Source: Anaplasma phagocytophilum str. Webster
Lineage (GTDB): Bacteria; Pseudomonadota; Alphaproteobacteria; Rickettsiales; Anaplasmataceae
Assembly (NCBI RefSeq): GCF_000964685.1
Contig: NZ_LANS01000001.1
Coordinates: 1,302,001-1,366,000, forward strand
Length of the DNA stretch: 64,000 nt
Direction: 5' to 3'
Made by a program: the position numbers and the translations under genes. This document shows positions 18,201 through 26,218 of the stretch, piece by piece; the stretch's first letter is position 1, and each line of letters begins with the position of its first letter. Under the pieces are notes generated by a model. That model made no database searches. It was not told where the DNA came from and saw nothing but the letters and a program-made list of their open reading frames with translations.

Positions 18201-19662
18201 CCAAGGTTATGGAGGTACCATATCTTTTGCGTTCTTGCAATATACTATTCCCAATTGTTTCTTATATTCCTTCTACATTATCGTAGGTTTTGCTAACAAT
18301 GCCCCCAACATCATTAGTTATAACAGCATAGACATACGTCTAAAATCCCATCAATAGCGCTTTTTAGAGAAATCCAGCGTTGCACGAGATACGCTTAAAA
18401 CTCGACCAAGCTATACTCCTGATATCAAAACCTATACCAGGTGTCTTTGCCGCAATTTTTCCGAGATACTCTACCTAAGAAGCTCCCTTATAATTATTTC
18501 AGCACACTTGATCCTTATCTCTTTGCACCCTCTTATTTATTTTTACTACTTACATAAAAATCCTAAGCAGAACGTGAGATACTTTCACATCGGGAATACT
18601 CCTCTGCAAGAACTGAGAAACCTCCTTGTGCTAGCCGCGCTGGGCGCTGTATAATTTTTATAGAATCATACGTGACAATGTACCTAGGCATACACTCTTC
18701 TGCAGTGGAGAGTGCACTGAGCACTTCCTGGATACGTATAATACAGTACAACTACACCTTGAAGCAGCTGCTACAGTACTAAAGCACGTAAGCGCTGGCC
18801 TACCGTTCAATCTTCTTGATGCTTACGGCTTAGTTACAGAAAACAGCACTGCTTTACCTAGTGGCAGCAGAACGTACTTGGAAATCACAAAACAGACAAG
18901 GTTCTCATGTCGTAGAAGGAGCACAATGTACCTTCTAACATCATAGTGTGATCATAGGGAATAGTGAACTCATCACCAGTATATCCATAACATCCGTATC
19001 TGGAATCACTTCGTCTTTACCAGCGCTTTGTTGAAGCTCAACTGTTCAATTCATACTAAAGACATGTTAGGGGGTCGTATTCAAGCTTTTACGGGTGGTT
19101 TCATTACATTGCACATACTGCGCTGAAAAATACATAGTCGTGCTTTGTTGGGCTCAACTATTTACTCCATGTTCGAAGATGTGCTTGAAAAAGCATATGC
19201 ATTATTCCCTCTCATCGCTATAATCTAGTTTTCGTGAAAAGTTGAGTTCCCGCTGGCCGCATCTTATGATATTCACTAGAATATCATACCTTGCACTGCG
19301 GCCCCCACAGAGAAGAATCCCATGTCTTCAGTACTAGCGTCAGTACGCAGCTAAAAGGAATTAAAGTAAACCCCGTTATGCTCTGGAAATTATTTAAGTT
19401 CTAGCAGTAACATTACTTCTATTACTCTTCTCACTTAAGTATAGCCTTCGGCACACTGAAGACACTACTTGGTACTCAAAGTTGTTATAAATCTGAAGGA
19501 TCTGTATATGGTACAACCTAGCGTATATACGGGCGCTGTAATCATACATAGCGGTATAATATTAAGGGAGGCGGATCCCGAGCTCTTATAGACCTATCTG
19601 ATTACATTAGTAGCTGTTAGCTGCACAAACTTGCTGTTTCTGTGTATTGCAGGAAATATAGT
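18201..19662. other. Decayed DNA downstream of the GTA-like module
   Basis: About 1.46 kb without an intact gene. A minus-strand frame at 18563-18751 (RIQEVLSALSTAEECMPRY, then SIKIIQRPARLAQGG) looks protein-like and could be the remains of a further phage-tail gene of the GTA type, since it lies on the same strand downstream of that module. A forward frame near 18773-18900 (LKHVSAGLPFNLLDAYG) also looks protein-like. Neither was assigned. Confidence 0.35.
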
Positions 19663-20061
19663 TTAATTATCCTGTAAAAAATGCACTGCCCCGCTACTCT
19701 GTAAGATGGTAGTATAACTCTCTAAACTTCCAGCTTCACAGTGCTTTTCGTAAAGTTCTATAAAGCATTTAGTCCTAAGTTTTTCTTTCGTTTCGTTAGA
19801 AAACAGGATTTCACAACTTATAATACGATTCTCCATTGCAAATTCACGTAGAACAATCTCAGAACGAGAACGCCCTACTATAGCATTGATCTTAATGGTC
19901 ACATGTTTTTCACCAGATCTCTCTAAAGCATTCATCCATCCATCTGAGCGTACACTTCTTATATAACTATTTTTATTACATAGTGTTATTTTGACACTCT
20001 TTACATTTTTCAGTGGTAAATAAACACCTGATTCATTCTCTTGGAAGCTCACTACTATCAC
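19663..20061 (-). CDS. GTA-like major tail protein (g9 / TP901-1 family)
   Basis: Probable tail-tube protein, homologous to orfg9 (rcc01691) of the Rhodobacter gene transfer agent. The 132-residue length fits. Family-like features are the early VKSVKITL, the DGWMNALERSGEKHVTIKI strand-turn, SRSEIVLREFA, the ISCEILFSN strand and the end SLESYTTILQSSGAVHF. The start is a GTG at 20061, overlapping the preceding gene by 29 bp, so coupling is expected. In a GTA cluster this gene follows the tail terminator, exactly as here. Nothing further of the cluster (tape measure, baseplate) is intact downstream. Confidence 0.78.
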   Translation of the reverse strand: MIVVSFQENESGVYLPLKNVKSVKITLCNKNSYIRSVRSDGWMNALERSGEKHVTIKINAIVGRSRSEIVLREFAMENRIISCEILFSNETKEKLRTKCFIELYEKHCEAGSLESYTTILQSSGAVHFLQDN

Positions 20062-20431
20062 TTATTAAGACCTCTAAATCTATGTTTGATTGAAAAACGT
20101 TCTGCGATAAATGTGCAATTCTGTATCGTATATAGGACAATACATACTTCTCCTTATCAGAGAAAAATGCCATACATACAGATCTAACCTGCTCTGTTAT
20201 GTTCATAACCTCCTCAAGACTATTACTCAAGGAACAGCACATGATCATTGCCCGATATGCCAGTCTATCAAAAGTACAGATTTCTTCTATATAACGAAAA
20301 TGCAAGTATACGTATGGCAGAGATGCATTTGTTGGGGCCTGCTCATATATATCACTTAGTAGATCTTTTAAAATCACATCAGAACGTAAGTACTCAACTA
20401 AAGCGCTGTATAACCTCTCGATACCTGTCAT
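20033..20431 (-). CDS. GTA-like tail terminator (g8 / DUF3168 family)
   Basis: Matches the DUF3168 tail-completion family, orfg8 (rcc01690) in Rhodobacter GTA. It has 132 residues, a typical length. The N-terminal ALVEYLRSDVILKDLLSDIYEQAP, the LPYVYLHF strand and the run MICCSLSNSLEEVMNITEQV with RYRIAHLSQ follow the family pattern (first helix, short strand, conserved Phe/His region). Its ATG overlaps the stop of the head-tail connector gene as ATGA (20428-20431). The closing step between head and tail is its expected role. The g7 homologue that would normally lie between g6 and g8 is absent. Confidence 0.78.
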   Translation of the reverse strand: MTGIERLYSALVEYLRSDVILKDLLSDIYEQAPTNASLPYVYLHFRYIEEICTFDRLAYRAMIMCCSLSNSLEEVMNITEQVRSVCMAFFSDKEKYVLSYIRYRIAHLSQNVFQSNIDLEVLISDSSELPRE

Positions 20432-20985
20432 AGAACTAGTTTTAATTCACGAAACGGAAGATACATCTCTTTAAGAAAAGTCATATGCTTTATGTCTACA
20501 TTACTGCGGTTTTTGTAAGAAATTGCAGTATGATGCAATATCCCATGTCTAACTTGCGCAGGAATTATTTCAGGAGCCAAATACCCTGCACTATAGACTA
20601 TTTCCACACGCACTGAATTTAAACACGATGAAAGTTCAATACTTGAGCGCAACATATCAATGCAGTAATTATTGCTCTTTATTGCAACTTTTTCATCTCC
20701 AGCACTAGTTGTATTTACAGATGTTACGGAAATCAGCGGGCCAAACGGCAAGTATATTTTTTTCGGAACTACCTCACCGCTATAAGATAACTGCCATGTT
20801 TGCTGCATTAACGATCTTTCTATATACCACTGTGCATACTCTGTAGAAATAGAGATGAGATTACGTAAAAGCGCATCTTCCTTATTATTGTTGATGCCTA
20901 AAAATAACTTAGCATCTTCTAATGAAACCGGAAATTCCTTTGAAGAACTCTTCCTTAGAATTTGAAAAACAGAATTTTCCATCAT
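20428..20985 (-). CDS. GTA-like head-tail connector (g6 / phiE125 gp8-like)
   Basis: A gp6-like head-tail adaptor of 185 residues, homologous to orfg6 (rcc01688) of Rhodobacter GTA. Supporting features are VSLEDAKLFLGINNNKEDALL, then YAQWYIERSLMQQTWQLSY, the LPFGPLISVTSV loop, a Tyr-containing central strand region, and VEIVYSAGYLAPEIIPAQVR followed by a helical tail with ILHHTA. The order g6, g8, g9 on one strand supports a virion-type module. Codon use and base composition do not look different from the neighbours, which agrees with an old resident of Rickettsiales rather than a recent prophage. Confidence 0.82.
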   Translation of the reverse strand: MMENSVFQILRKSSSKEFPVSLEDAKLFLGINNNKEDALLRNLISISTEYAQWYIERSLMQQTWQLSYSGEVVPKKIYLPFGPLISVTSVNTTSAGDEKVAIKSNNYCIDMLRSSIELSSCLNSVRVEIVYSAGYLAPEIIPAQVRHGILHHTAISYKNRSNVDIKHMTFLKEMYLPFRELKLVL

Positions 20986-21001
20986 TTACAAAAAACCTAT
21001 A

Positions 21002-21322
21002 TCAAGATAAATCTTCTAAAGCTCCTTGAACAATTTGCACAATTACGTCATCGAGGAACATATTAGAAGTATTCTCGCCTATAAGATTTTTCCCGTGTTT
21101 TTCACTTATAATTCCCGAAAATTCTCGTGACAGTAGATCTGCTTGCAATTTTTTGATTAATTCAGGTAATTCTCTTTCTAGCGACCTATACAGCTGCTCA
21201 GAAAATTTACGAAGTATGTCGTCTACAGAATTTTGAAATTCTTCTTCTTTTCTTCTCAGAATGGTCTCAAAAATCTTTTCTGAATAATCATATGTTACTG
21301 GTAGATTTTCTTTTCTTTCCAT
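21002..21322 (-). CDS. Hypothetical helical protein, first gene of the GTA-like module
   Basis: Not recognised. The 106 residues are strongly charged and helical (IFETILRRKEEEFQNSVDDI, then LRKFSEQLYRSLERELPELI), suggesting a coiled coil, with no membrane segment. A good ribosome-binding site (AGGTGAT) lies five bases before the ATG. It is 16 bp upstream of the connector gene on the same strand, so it is likely co-transcribed with the three GTA-like genes. It has no obvious counterpart in the Rhodobacter gene order between capsid and connector. Confidence 0.65.
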   Translation of the reverse strand: MERKENLPVTYDYSEKIFETILRRKEEEFQNSVDDILRKFSEQLYRSLERELPELIKKLQADLLSREFSGIISEKHGKNLIGENTSNMFLDDVIVQIVQGALEDLS

Positions 21323-21371
21323 ATATCACCTAGAATCAACAATAGACAGATAGCATTGTATTTCAGCTGCT

Positions 21372-21780
21372 TTGCTTACAGGAAGCACATATGATGTAGT
21401 TACTGATACAAACTGATAAGCTTTTTTCTGCTGCTCGTGCCAAAACCTTCTGTAAGGACATTGTCCATTTTGCTAAGGCGGTGGAGATTTCTTCCCCTAA
21501 GATCAATAAGCAGGTTTGTGTGACGAAACACGCTAACGGACAGCCGACTAGCTTCGGAAAGCACTGGGAAAGAACAGAGGAGTCAGGAAACGATGCGCGG
21601 ATCGCGGTATATGTGGCGGTCAAGCATACGGAACAGGAACAGGAACAGGAACAGGAACAGGAACAGGAACAGGAACAGGAACAGGAACAGGAACAGGAAC
21701 AGGCTATGGAGGTTTTAAGGACTTTGTAGCGAAAACTCTAACTAATGGTAGTGAGAATTAGCCTATGTCCAAGGCAAAAA
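21372..21780 (+). pseudogene. P44/Msp2 silent donor cassette 1, with expanded repeat
   Basis: A fragment of the p44 outer-membrane gene family without promoter or start. The conserved 5' flank reads YDVVTDTN, then RAKTFCKDIVHFAKAVEIS; the hypervariable centre follows with CVTKHANGQPTSFG; the 3' flank reads GYGGFKDFVAKTLTNGSEN-stop-PMS, where a stop replaces the Trp of NWPTS. Frameshifts separate the parts. In the P44 frame the hexamer array at 21630-21703 encodes (Gly-Thr)n. Such cassettes feed the expressed p44 locus by gene conversion. The downstream conserved region continues to about 22000. Confidence 0.9.
21630..21703 (+). repeat. Hexamer tandem array GGAACA, 12 units
   Basis: Twelve perfect GGAACA units within the hypervariable part of a p44 donor. 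In the P44 frame it reads Gly-Thr repeats leading into GYGGFKDFV; in the frame of the local 82-residue ORF it reads Glu-Gln repeats. Confidence 0.95.
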
Positions 21781-22083
21781 TAAAGGCTCAAAACCCCAAC
21801 CTCAACCTAACGACAACGCCGAAGCGCCGTAGTCACGGACCTAGTAGCTCTTAATCGAGACTAAAAAACCATAGTAGCAGGGTTACTAGCTAAACTATTG
21901 AAGGGAGCGAGGTTGTTGAAATCAGGGCGGGTTTTCTTCTACTTCTATTATGGTTAATACTGTATTTGAGGTTATTCAGGATAGAGAGTGAGTTCTAGAG
22001 TGTCATAATTAGTAAATGATCCAGGGCTTTATAATTCAATACTTAGAGTTCTCTTAGAAAGTTATTCAAGGATCTATTATTAG
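21781..22083 (+). pseudogene. P44 3' conserved fragment and decayed DNA
   Basis: Downstream of cassette 1 the conserved P44 text continues with lesions: DNAEA, a frame break, VTDLVALNRD, KTIVAGLLAK, then VVEIRAG-like text and VNTV, up to about 21965. The rest is decayed up to the next cassette. Confidence 0.75.
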
Positions 22084-22521
22084 AGAGAAGATGAAGCTGA
22101 TACAGTATATCTACTAGCTAAGGAGTTAGCTTATGATGTTGTTACTGGACAGACTGATAACCTTACTGCTGCTCTTGCCAAGACTTCTGGTAAAGACATC
22201 GTTCAGTTTGCGAATGCTGTGAAAATTTCTGCCCCTAAGATCGATAAGCAGGTTTGTGTGACGAAGCAGCGCAAGGGCGGGACAAAGTTTGGAGAATATT
22301 CTGGAGAGACTAGCAACTTGAGTACAGAATGTGTGAACAAGGTTACTGTTTGTGGTATGCAGGCCCTAGGCAATGCCGACACTACTGGGGCAGCAGCTGC
22401 AGAGACTTTGAAGGACTTCGTAGAGAAAACTCTAAAAGGTGATAAGAACTGGCCTACGTCAACAACAGCAAGTGGAAAGGGTCCTGCTGCGGAAACTAAC
22501 GACAACGCCGAAGCGCCGTAG
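22084..22521 (+). pseudogene. P44/Msp2 silent donor cassette 2 (open frame)
   Basis: An uninterrupted P44 segment of about 145 codons: EADTVYLLAKELAYDVVTGQ, then TDNLTAALAKTSGKDIVQFA (conserved 5' flank), a hypervariable centre starting SAPKIDKQVCVTKQ with the family cysteines (CVNKVTVCGMQ), then ETLKDFVEKTL and KNWPTS (3' flank) and DNAEAP-stop. It lacks the N-terminal part, signal peptide and promoter, so it is a donor and not an expressed gene. Because its centre is open in frame, it could supply a functional variant by recombination. A 2-bp insertion just after DNAEA closes the frame, the same lesion as in cassette 1. Confidence 0.93.
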
Positions 22522-23500
22522 CCACGGACCTAGTAGCTCTTAATCGAGACGAAAAAACCATAGTAGCAGGGTTACTAGCTAAAACTATTGAAAGGGGGTG
22601 AGGTTGCGCTTGAGATTAGGGAAGTTTCTTCTGCCCTCATAAAAACCTGAAAAGAGTTGCTAACGCTTCTGTCGTGGTTCACTTTGGGTAATTGATGATG
22701 TACATAGCGTCTGTGCTCTGGGAGTACGTTACAGTAATCCAAATATCTGAGACTTTAGGTGCTATTGTCAGGCACCTGGTTTATACCAGGATAAGCTATC
22801 TAGGATATAGTTGTCAGATATAAGGGTGATGACATATTGCGCATATTGTTGAGATTAGGGCCATTTCTTCTATACCAAGCATGACTAGCTTTGGGTGTGC
22901 TGATTGTTTTCTAAAATGTTGGGAAAGTTACAGCAATAGAATCTCATAGCAACCTCAATACACTACTCTGAGAATGTGTCTCAATTCTTGGAAGTGTGGT
23001 CAGTTCACCTAATGAATAGCTAGGTACACCAAGGTCCTACCTAATAATTCCTATTATTTAGAATCAGACTACGAAACTAGGAAAAAGCCTGGGCGTTGTT
23101 CCTTATGCTTGCATTGAGCTTGCTGGGAACTTCGTGGGTGTTATTGATGGCGCGCGTCGCACAATCCGTCTTTGATCCTGAAGACCCTAGTTAAGTAAAG
23201 AGGCAAAATCAGTGCTGCATCACTTACGAAACGTACTACAATCAGCAATTCTCCATACTTAGCAGGTCTGTACAGTGGCTGTATACTCTTACCCAGCATA
23301 AAATTACTTGTTCTCTAGGAATCTCCTCAAAACTTTACAGCAGTTATCTGTCCTTCGAGAGGAAGCTAATCTGTGACTGATGTGGATGGTGCGTTGAACG
23401 CATTACTGATCAAGCTGCCTTTCAGTTTCTGGAGATGTTTGTTATGAGGGTGCACCTATAGAACTCTGAAACATATCACTGCAATACGATCCTGATTCAA
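22522..23500 (+). pseudogene. Scattered P44 3' fragments
   Basis: Several stretches still read as the conserved P44 C-terminal half: VATDLVALNRDEKTIVAGLL right after cassette 2; IVEIRAISSIPSMTSFGCA near 22850-22910; SLGVVPYACIELAGNFVGVI near 23090-23150; and VSGDVCYEGAPIE near 23425-23465, compared with VVGDGVYDDLPAQ. Stops and frameshifts separate them, and some fragments appear more than once, so more than one 3' end has decayed here. Confidence 0.75.
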
Positions 23501-24157
23501 AAACACTGGTAAGTATGCCGATCACCCACAAATCGCTAGGTATACAAAGAGCTCATACAATAACTCTTATTATTAAAAACAAGACCAAAGGTATTAGAGA
23601 TAGTGGAAAAAAGGAGTTAGCTTTTTGTTTTGCCGTATATCATATCTAAGAAAGAGTTTAATTTGAGAGAAGAAAAAGCAACTGCCCCCTTCTGTATATC
23701 TACTATCAGAAACACTCTCCAGATATGTTTAGTAACCTTAGAGTTTAATAGCAAGTCTACATATGAAGATCTATTATCAATATGTATAAGACAAGGACAC
23801 CGTTCTCTTCGCTAAGGCTCTTGGAATTTCTCATCCCATTATCAATAACAAAAAATCCCTCTACGAAGTGCAACTAGCAGCCCATGCAGCAGACAAAAAT
23901 ATGCACTCCTTATACTTTAAAAAGCTCTGCACGTGGCACAATTCAAAGATTCAGGCAGCATCAACTACCTAATTTCCAGTACACAACCAATCACTGAAGA
24001 GAAGCCACAGCCCGAAAAAATATCATACAAAACGGCCTCCCCATGCACCTAACTTGACCACATCGCGAGAGCATAATACACAACACCGGTCTTATTTCAT
24101 CCCAAACAAGATGAAACATCACCCACCCGAATGCATTCTGTCACGTAAGATACAATA
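23501..24157. other. Gene-free stretch between P44 remnants and mdh
   Basis: Nothing recognised apart from a perfect 7-bp hairpin TTTCATC/GATGAAA at 24095-24116. It lies about 40 bp beyond the mdh stop on the mdh strand but has no T run, so I do not call it a terminator. Confidence 0.4.
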
Positions 24158-25129
24158 CTACTTTTGCTCAGAAATAATCTTCACTGAATTACTGATTAAT
24201 CCCACTGATTTTTCGAAAATTTCCCGCTCTTCTTGTGAAAGAACGTATTCTATCACCTCTTCTACGCCATTCTTCCCTATAACCGCTGGAACCCCCACAA
24301 ACAGACCGCCATTCACCCCATATTTACCATCCAGCCCTACTGAACAAGGGATCACACAGCGCTTATCGAATAAGTATGATTCTAGCATATTCATACAAGA
24401 AGCAGCCGGAGCATAATACGCTGAACCACTCTTTAGCAATTTAACAATCTCCTCTCCTCCCTTGCGAGTCCTTTCTATAATTGCATGCACATCCTCAGAA
24501 CTCAGACGACCACAGCTTATAAGGTCTGAAACAGAAACACCTCCAACAGTAGAATACTTCAACAAAGGCAACATAAGGTCACCGTGCCCACCTAAGACAA
24601 CAGATGACACGCTACTAACCGAAACACTCATGTGCTTAGCAAGGAAAAAAGAAAACCTCGCTGAATCCAGAACGCCCGCCATGCCAACTACTTTGTTCAC
24701 AGGCAATCCTGAACATTGATGCATATACCACACCATAGCATCAAGAGGATTAGTCACAACTATAACAAAAGCATCGGGAGAATATTTCCTAATATTTTCG
24801 GCCACACCTTTTATCACTGCTGCATTAGCCATGAGCAAATCTTCACGACTCATCCCTTCCTTTCTAGGAAGGCCTGCAGTAACCACAATCGCATCAGATC
24901 CCTCAATAGCTGCATAGTCTGAACCACCAACTGCTGTTATATCCACACCCGATATTGCTAGCGCATGCCCAATATCCAATAACTTCCCCCGTGGCACACC
25001 GTCCATCACATCTACGAATACCAGCTCCTGACAGATACCCGCAACACCCAGCATATAGGCTAGAGTACCACCTATATTCCCAGCACCTACTAATGAAACT
25101 TTTACTGAACGATGAGACCGCATAGCCAC
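24158..25129 (-). CDS. mdh: Malate dehydrogenase
   Basis: NAD-dependent oxidation of malate to oxaloacetate in the TCA cycle, of the LDH-like (type III) bacterial family. GAGNIGGTLAYML at about 15-27 binds NAD. GLPRKEGMSREDLL (86-99) carries the substrate arginines and the mobile loop. TNPLDAM is typical, and GGHGDLMLP holds the catalytic His at 182 in the numbering from the GTG. The open frame starts at a GTG (25129); the ATG two codons on (25123) is the likelier start. Length 321-323 is standard. It is followed upstream by folB 62 bp away on the same strand. Confidence 0.97.
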   Translation of the reverse strand: MAMRSHRSVKVSLVGAGNIGGTLAYMLGVAGICQELVFVDVMDGVPRGKLLDIGHALAISGVDITAVGGSDYAAIEGSDAIVVTAGLPRKEGMSREDLLMANAAVIKGVAENIRKYSPDAFVIVVTNPLDAMVWYMHQCSGLPVNKVVGMAGVLDSARFSFFLAKHMSVSVSSVSSVVLGGHGDLMLPLLKYSTVGGVSVSDLISCGRLSSEDVHAIIERTRKGGEEIVKLLKSGSAYYAPAASCMNMLESYLFDKRCVIPCSVGLDGKYGVNGGLFVGVPAVIGKNGVEEVIEYVLSQEEREIFEKSVGLISNSVKIISEQK

Positions 25130-25191
25130 AATGTGAAAAACAAAAACCCTCGGAGTATAGCAGGCCTTCTATACTTGTCAAGCAGGCTTCC

Positions 25192-25542
25192 CTACCTGTC
25201 CTTATTCCATATAGCAGAGATAGAAATACTCTTTGAATCCCGGAGAAAAGACACTACTGGCTTATAGATTTTCACCTCGCATGCCAACGTTGTCTCGTGC
25301 TCCAAAACTATAAACGATATTACATCGGATATTGCATCCTCCAAAAGGAGGTAATCTTTTGCCGTAAGTAATTCAATGATTCTTTGACTAAAGGTATCAT
25401 AATCCAAGAACTCACCACCTTGCTCGCTGCTATACGTTACATTTATACTTACATAGACTTTTTGCTTGATTATTCTTTCCCAGTTGTAAACTCCTATGCA
25501 CATAAAGACCACTAGATCTTCAATATTTAGCTGAAAAACCAC
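25192..25542 (-). CDS. folB: Dihydroneopterin aldolase
   Basis: Folate synthesis enzyme that cleaves 7,8-dihydroneopterin to 6-hydroxymethyl-dihydropterin and glycolaldehyde. The 116-residue length is typical. The family pattern is visible: N-terminal LNIEDLVVFMCIGVYNWER, the KVYVSINVTY strand, the YDTFSQRIIELL helix and LLEDAISDVISFIV, then the VKIYKP strand whose lysine fits the catalytic one. The start appears to be a GTG at 25542 preceded by a purine-rich AGAGAGA. It is divergent from the RDD protein gene and upstream of mdh on the same strand, where co-transcription is possible but not shown. Confidence 0.88.
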   Translation of the reverse strand: MVFQLNIEDLVVFMCIGVYNWERIIKQKVYVSINVTYSSEQGGEFLDYDTFSQRIIELLTAKDYLLLEDAISDVISFIVLEHETTLACEVKIYKPVVSFLRDSKSISISAIWNKDR

Positions 25543-25612
25543 AAAATTCTCTCTAGATAGGTATCAGTTAGTATAAAATGCGACATTAAGCGCTTTGTCT
25601 AGGAGAATACAT

Positions 25613-26218
25613 ATGCAAAAGCCTTTACATAAGTTACTGACATGGGCTTCAAACATGGCACTATACCCATTTGGACGCCCGAAAAAAGTGCAAAATGGTG
25701 AATTACACTATATATCTGGTACGCGCAGATGCATAGCTGCATTAATAGATCTGCTACTTGTCGTACTAGTATTACAGCTTATGCATGGTTGTTTCATGTA
25801 TGTTTTCCCTAAAAATGAGGAGACTTTCAAGGCCGTTGAGAAATACAAAATGGGAGCTTCACTAAAGGAGAATGAAGTAATTTTAAAAAATAGATACCTG
25901 TACAAAGTTGTGGCACTGCAGACTATACAACTTGTTGCGCTATATATGTATTATGTATATATGTGGACGCGTTTTTCCGCTACAGTAGGTGCATATCTAT
26001 TAGGACTTAAAGTAATAGATGAAAATTCACTTGCAGCCATGAACTTCACACAAGCTACCAAAAGGTTTGCGTATGTAGGGATTTCTGGCTTACCTCTTTG
26101 TCTTGGAATAATTTGGTCCAATTTTGACTCAAGAAAAAGGGCATGGCACGACATGCTGGCGAATACTGTAGTAGTAACAAGAAAGAGTTTACTTCAGTAT
26201 AAAGAAAAGGCTAGCTAA
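25613..26218 (+). CDS. RDD family membrane protein
   Basis: A small inner-membrane protein of 201 residues with an RDD domain. The typical opening is GTRRCIAALIDLLLVVLVLQ, where the Arg and Asp of the family name pattern are present, followed by a second segment TIQLVALYMYYVYMWTRFSATVGAYLLGLKVID, and a third near FAYVGISGLPLCLGIIW. The late DSRKRAWHDMLANTVVV is a well-kept RDD end. The function of the family is not settled, though some members act in ion homeostasis. The start is the ATG at 25613, with AGGAG nine bases upstream; the frame reaches 25595. Its last 8 bp overlap the tsaD end from the other strand. Confidence 0.88.
   Translation: MQKPLHKLLTWASNMALYPFGRPKKVQNGELHYISGTRRCIAALIDLLLVVLVLQLMHGCFMYVFPKNEETFKAVEKYKMGASLKENEVILKNRYLYKVVALQTIQLVALYMYYVYMWTRFSATVGAYLLGLKVIDENSLAAMNFTQATKRFAYVGISGLPLCLGIIWSNFDSRKRAWHDMLANTVVVTRKSLLQYKEKAS

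Noticed and set aside
19663-21322. Recently acquired prophage
   Set aside because: There is no integrase, terminase, capsid or attachment site nearby, and composition matches the neighbours. Gene order fits an old GTA-like module better.
21481-21729. ORF with a Glu-Gln repeat as a real repeat protein
   Set aside because: The flanking sequence is a P44 donor, and in the P44 frame the hexamers encode Gly-Thr. The Glu-Gln reading is a frame-shifted view.
24095-24116. Terminator for mdh
   Set aside because: The hairpin is perfect but has no T run on either side.
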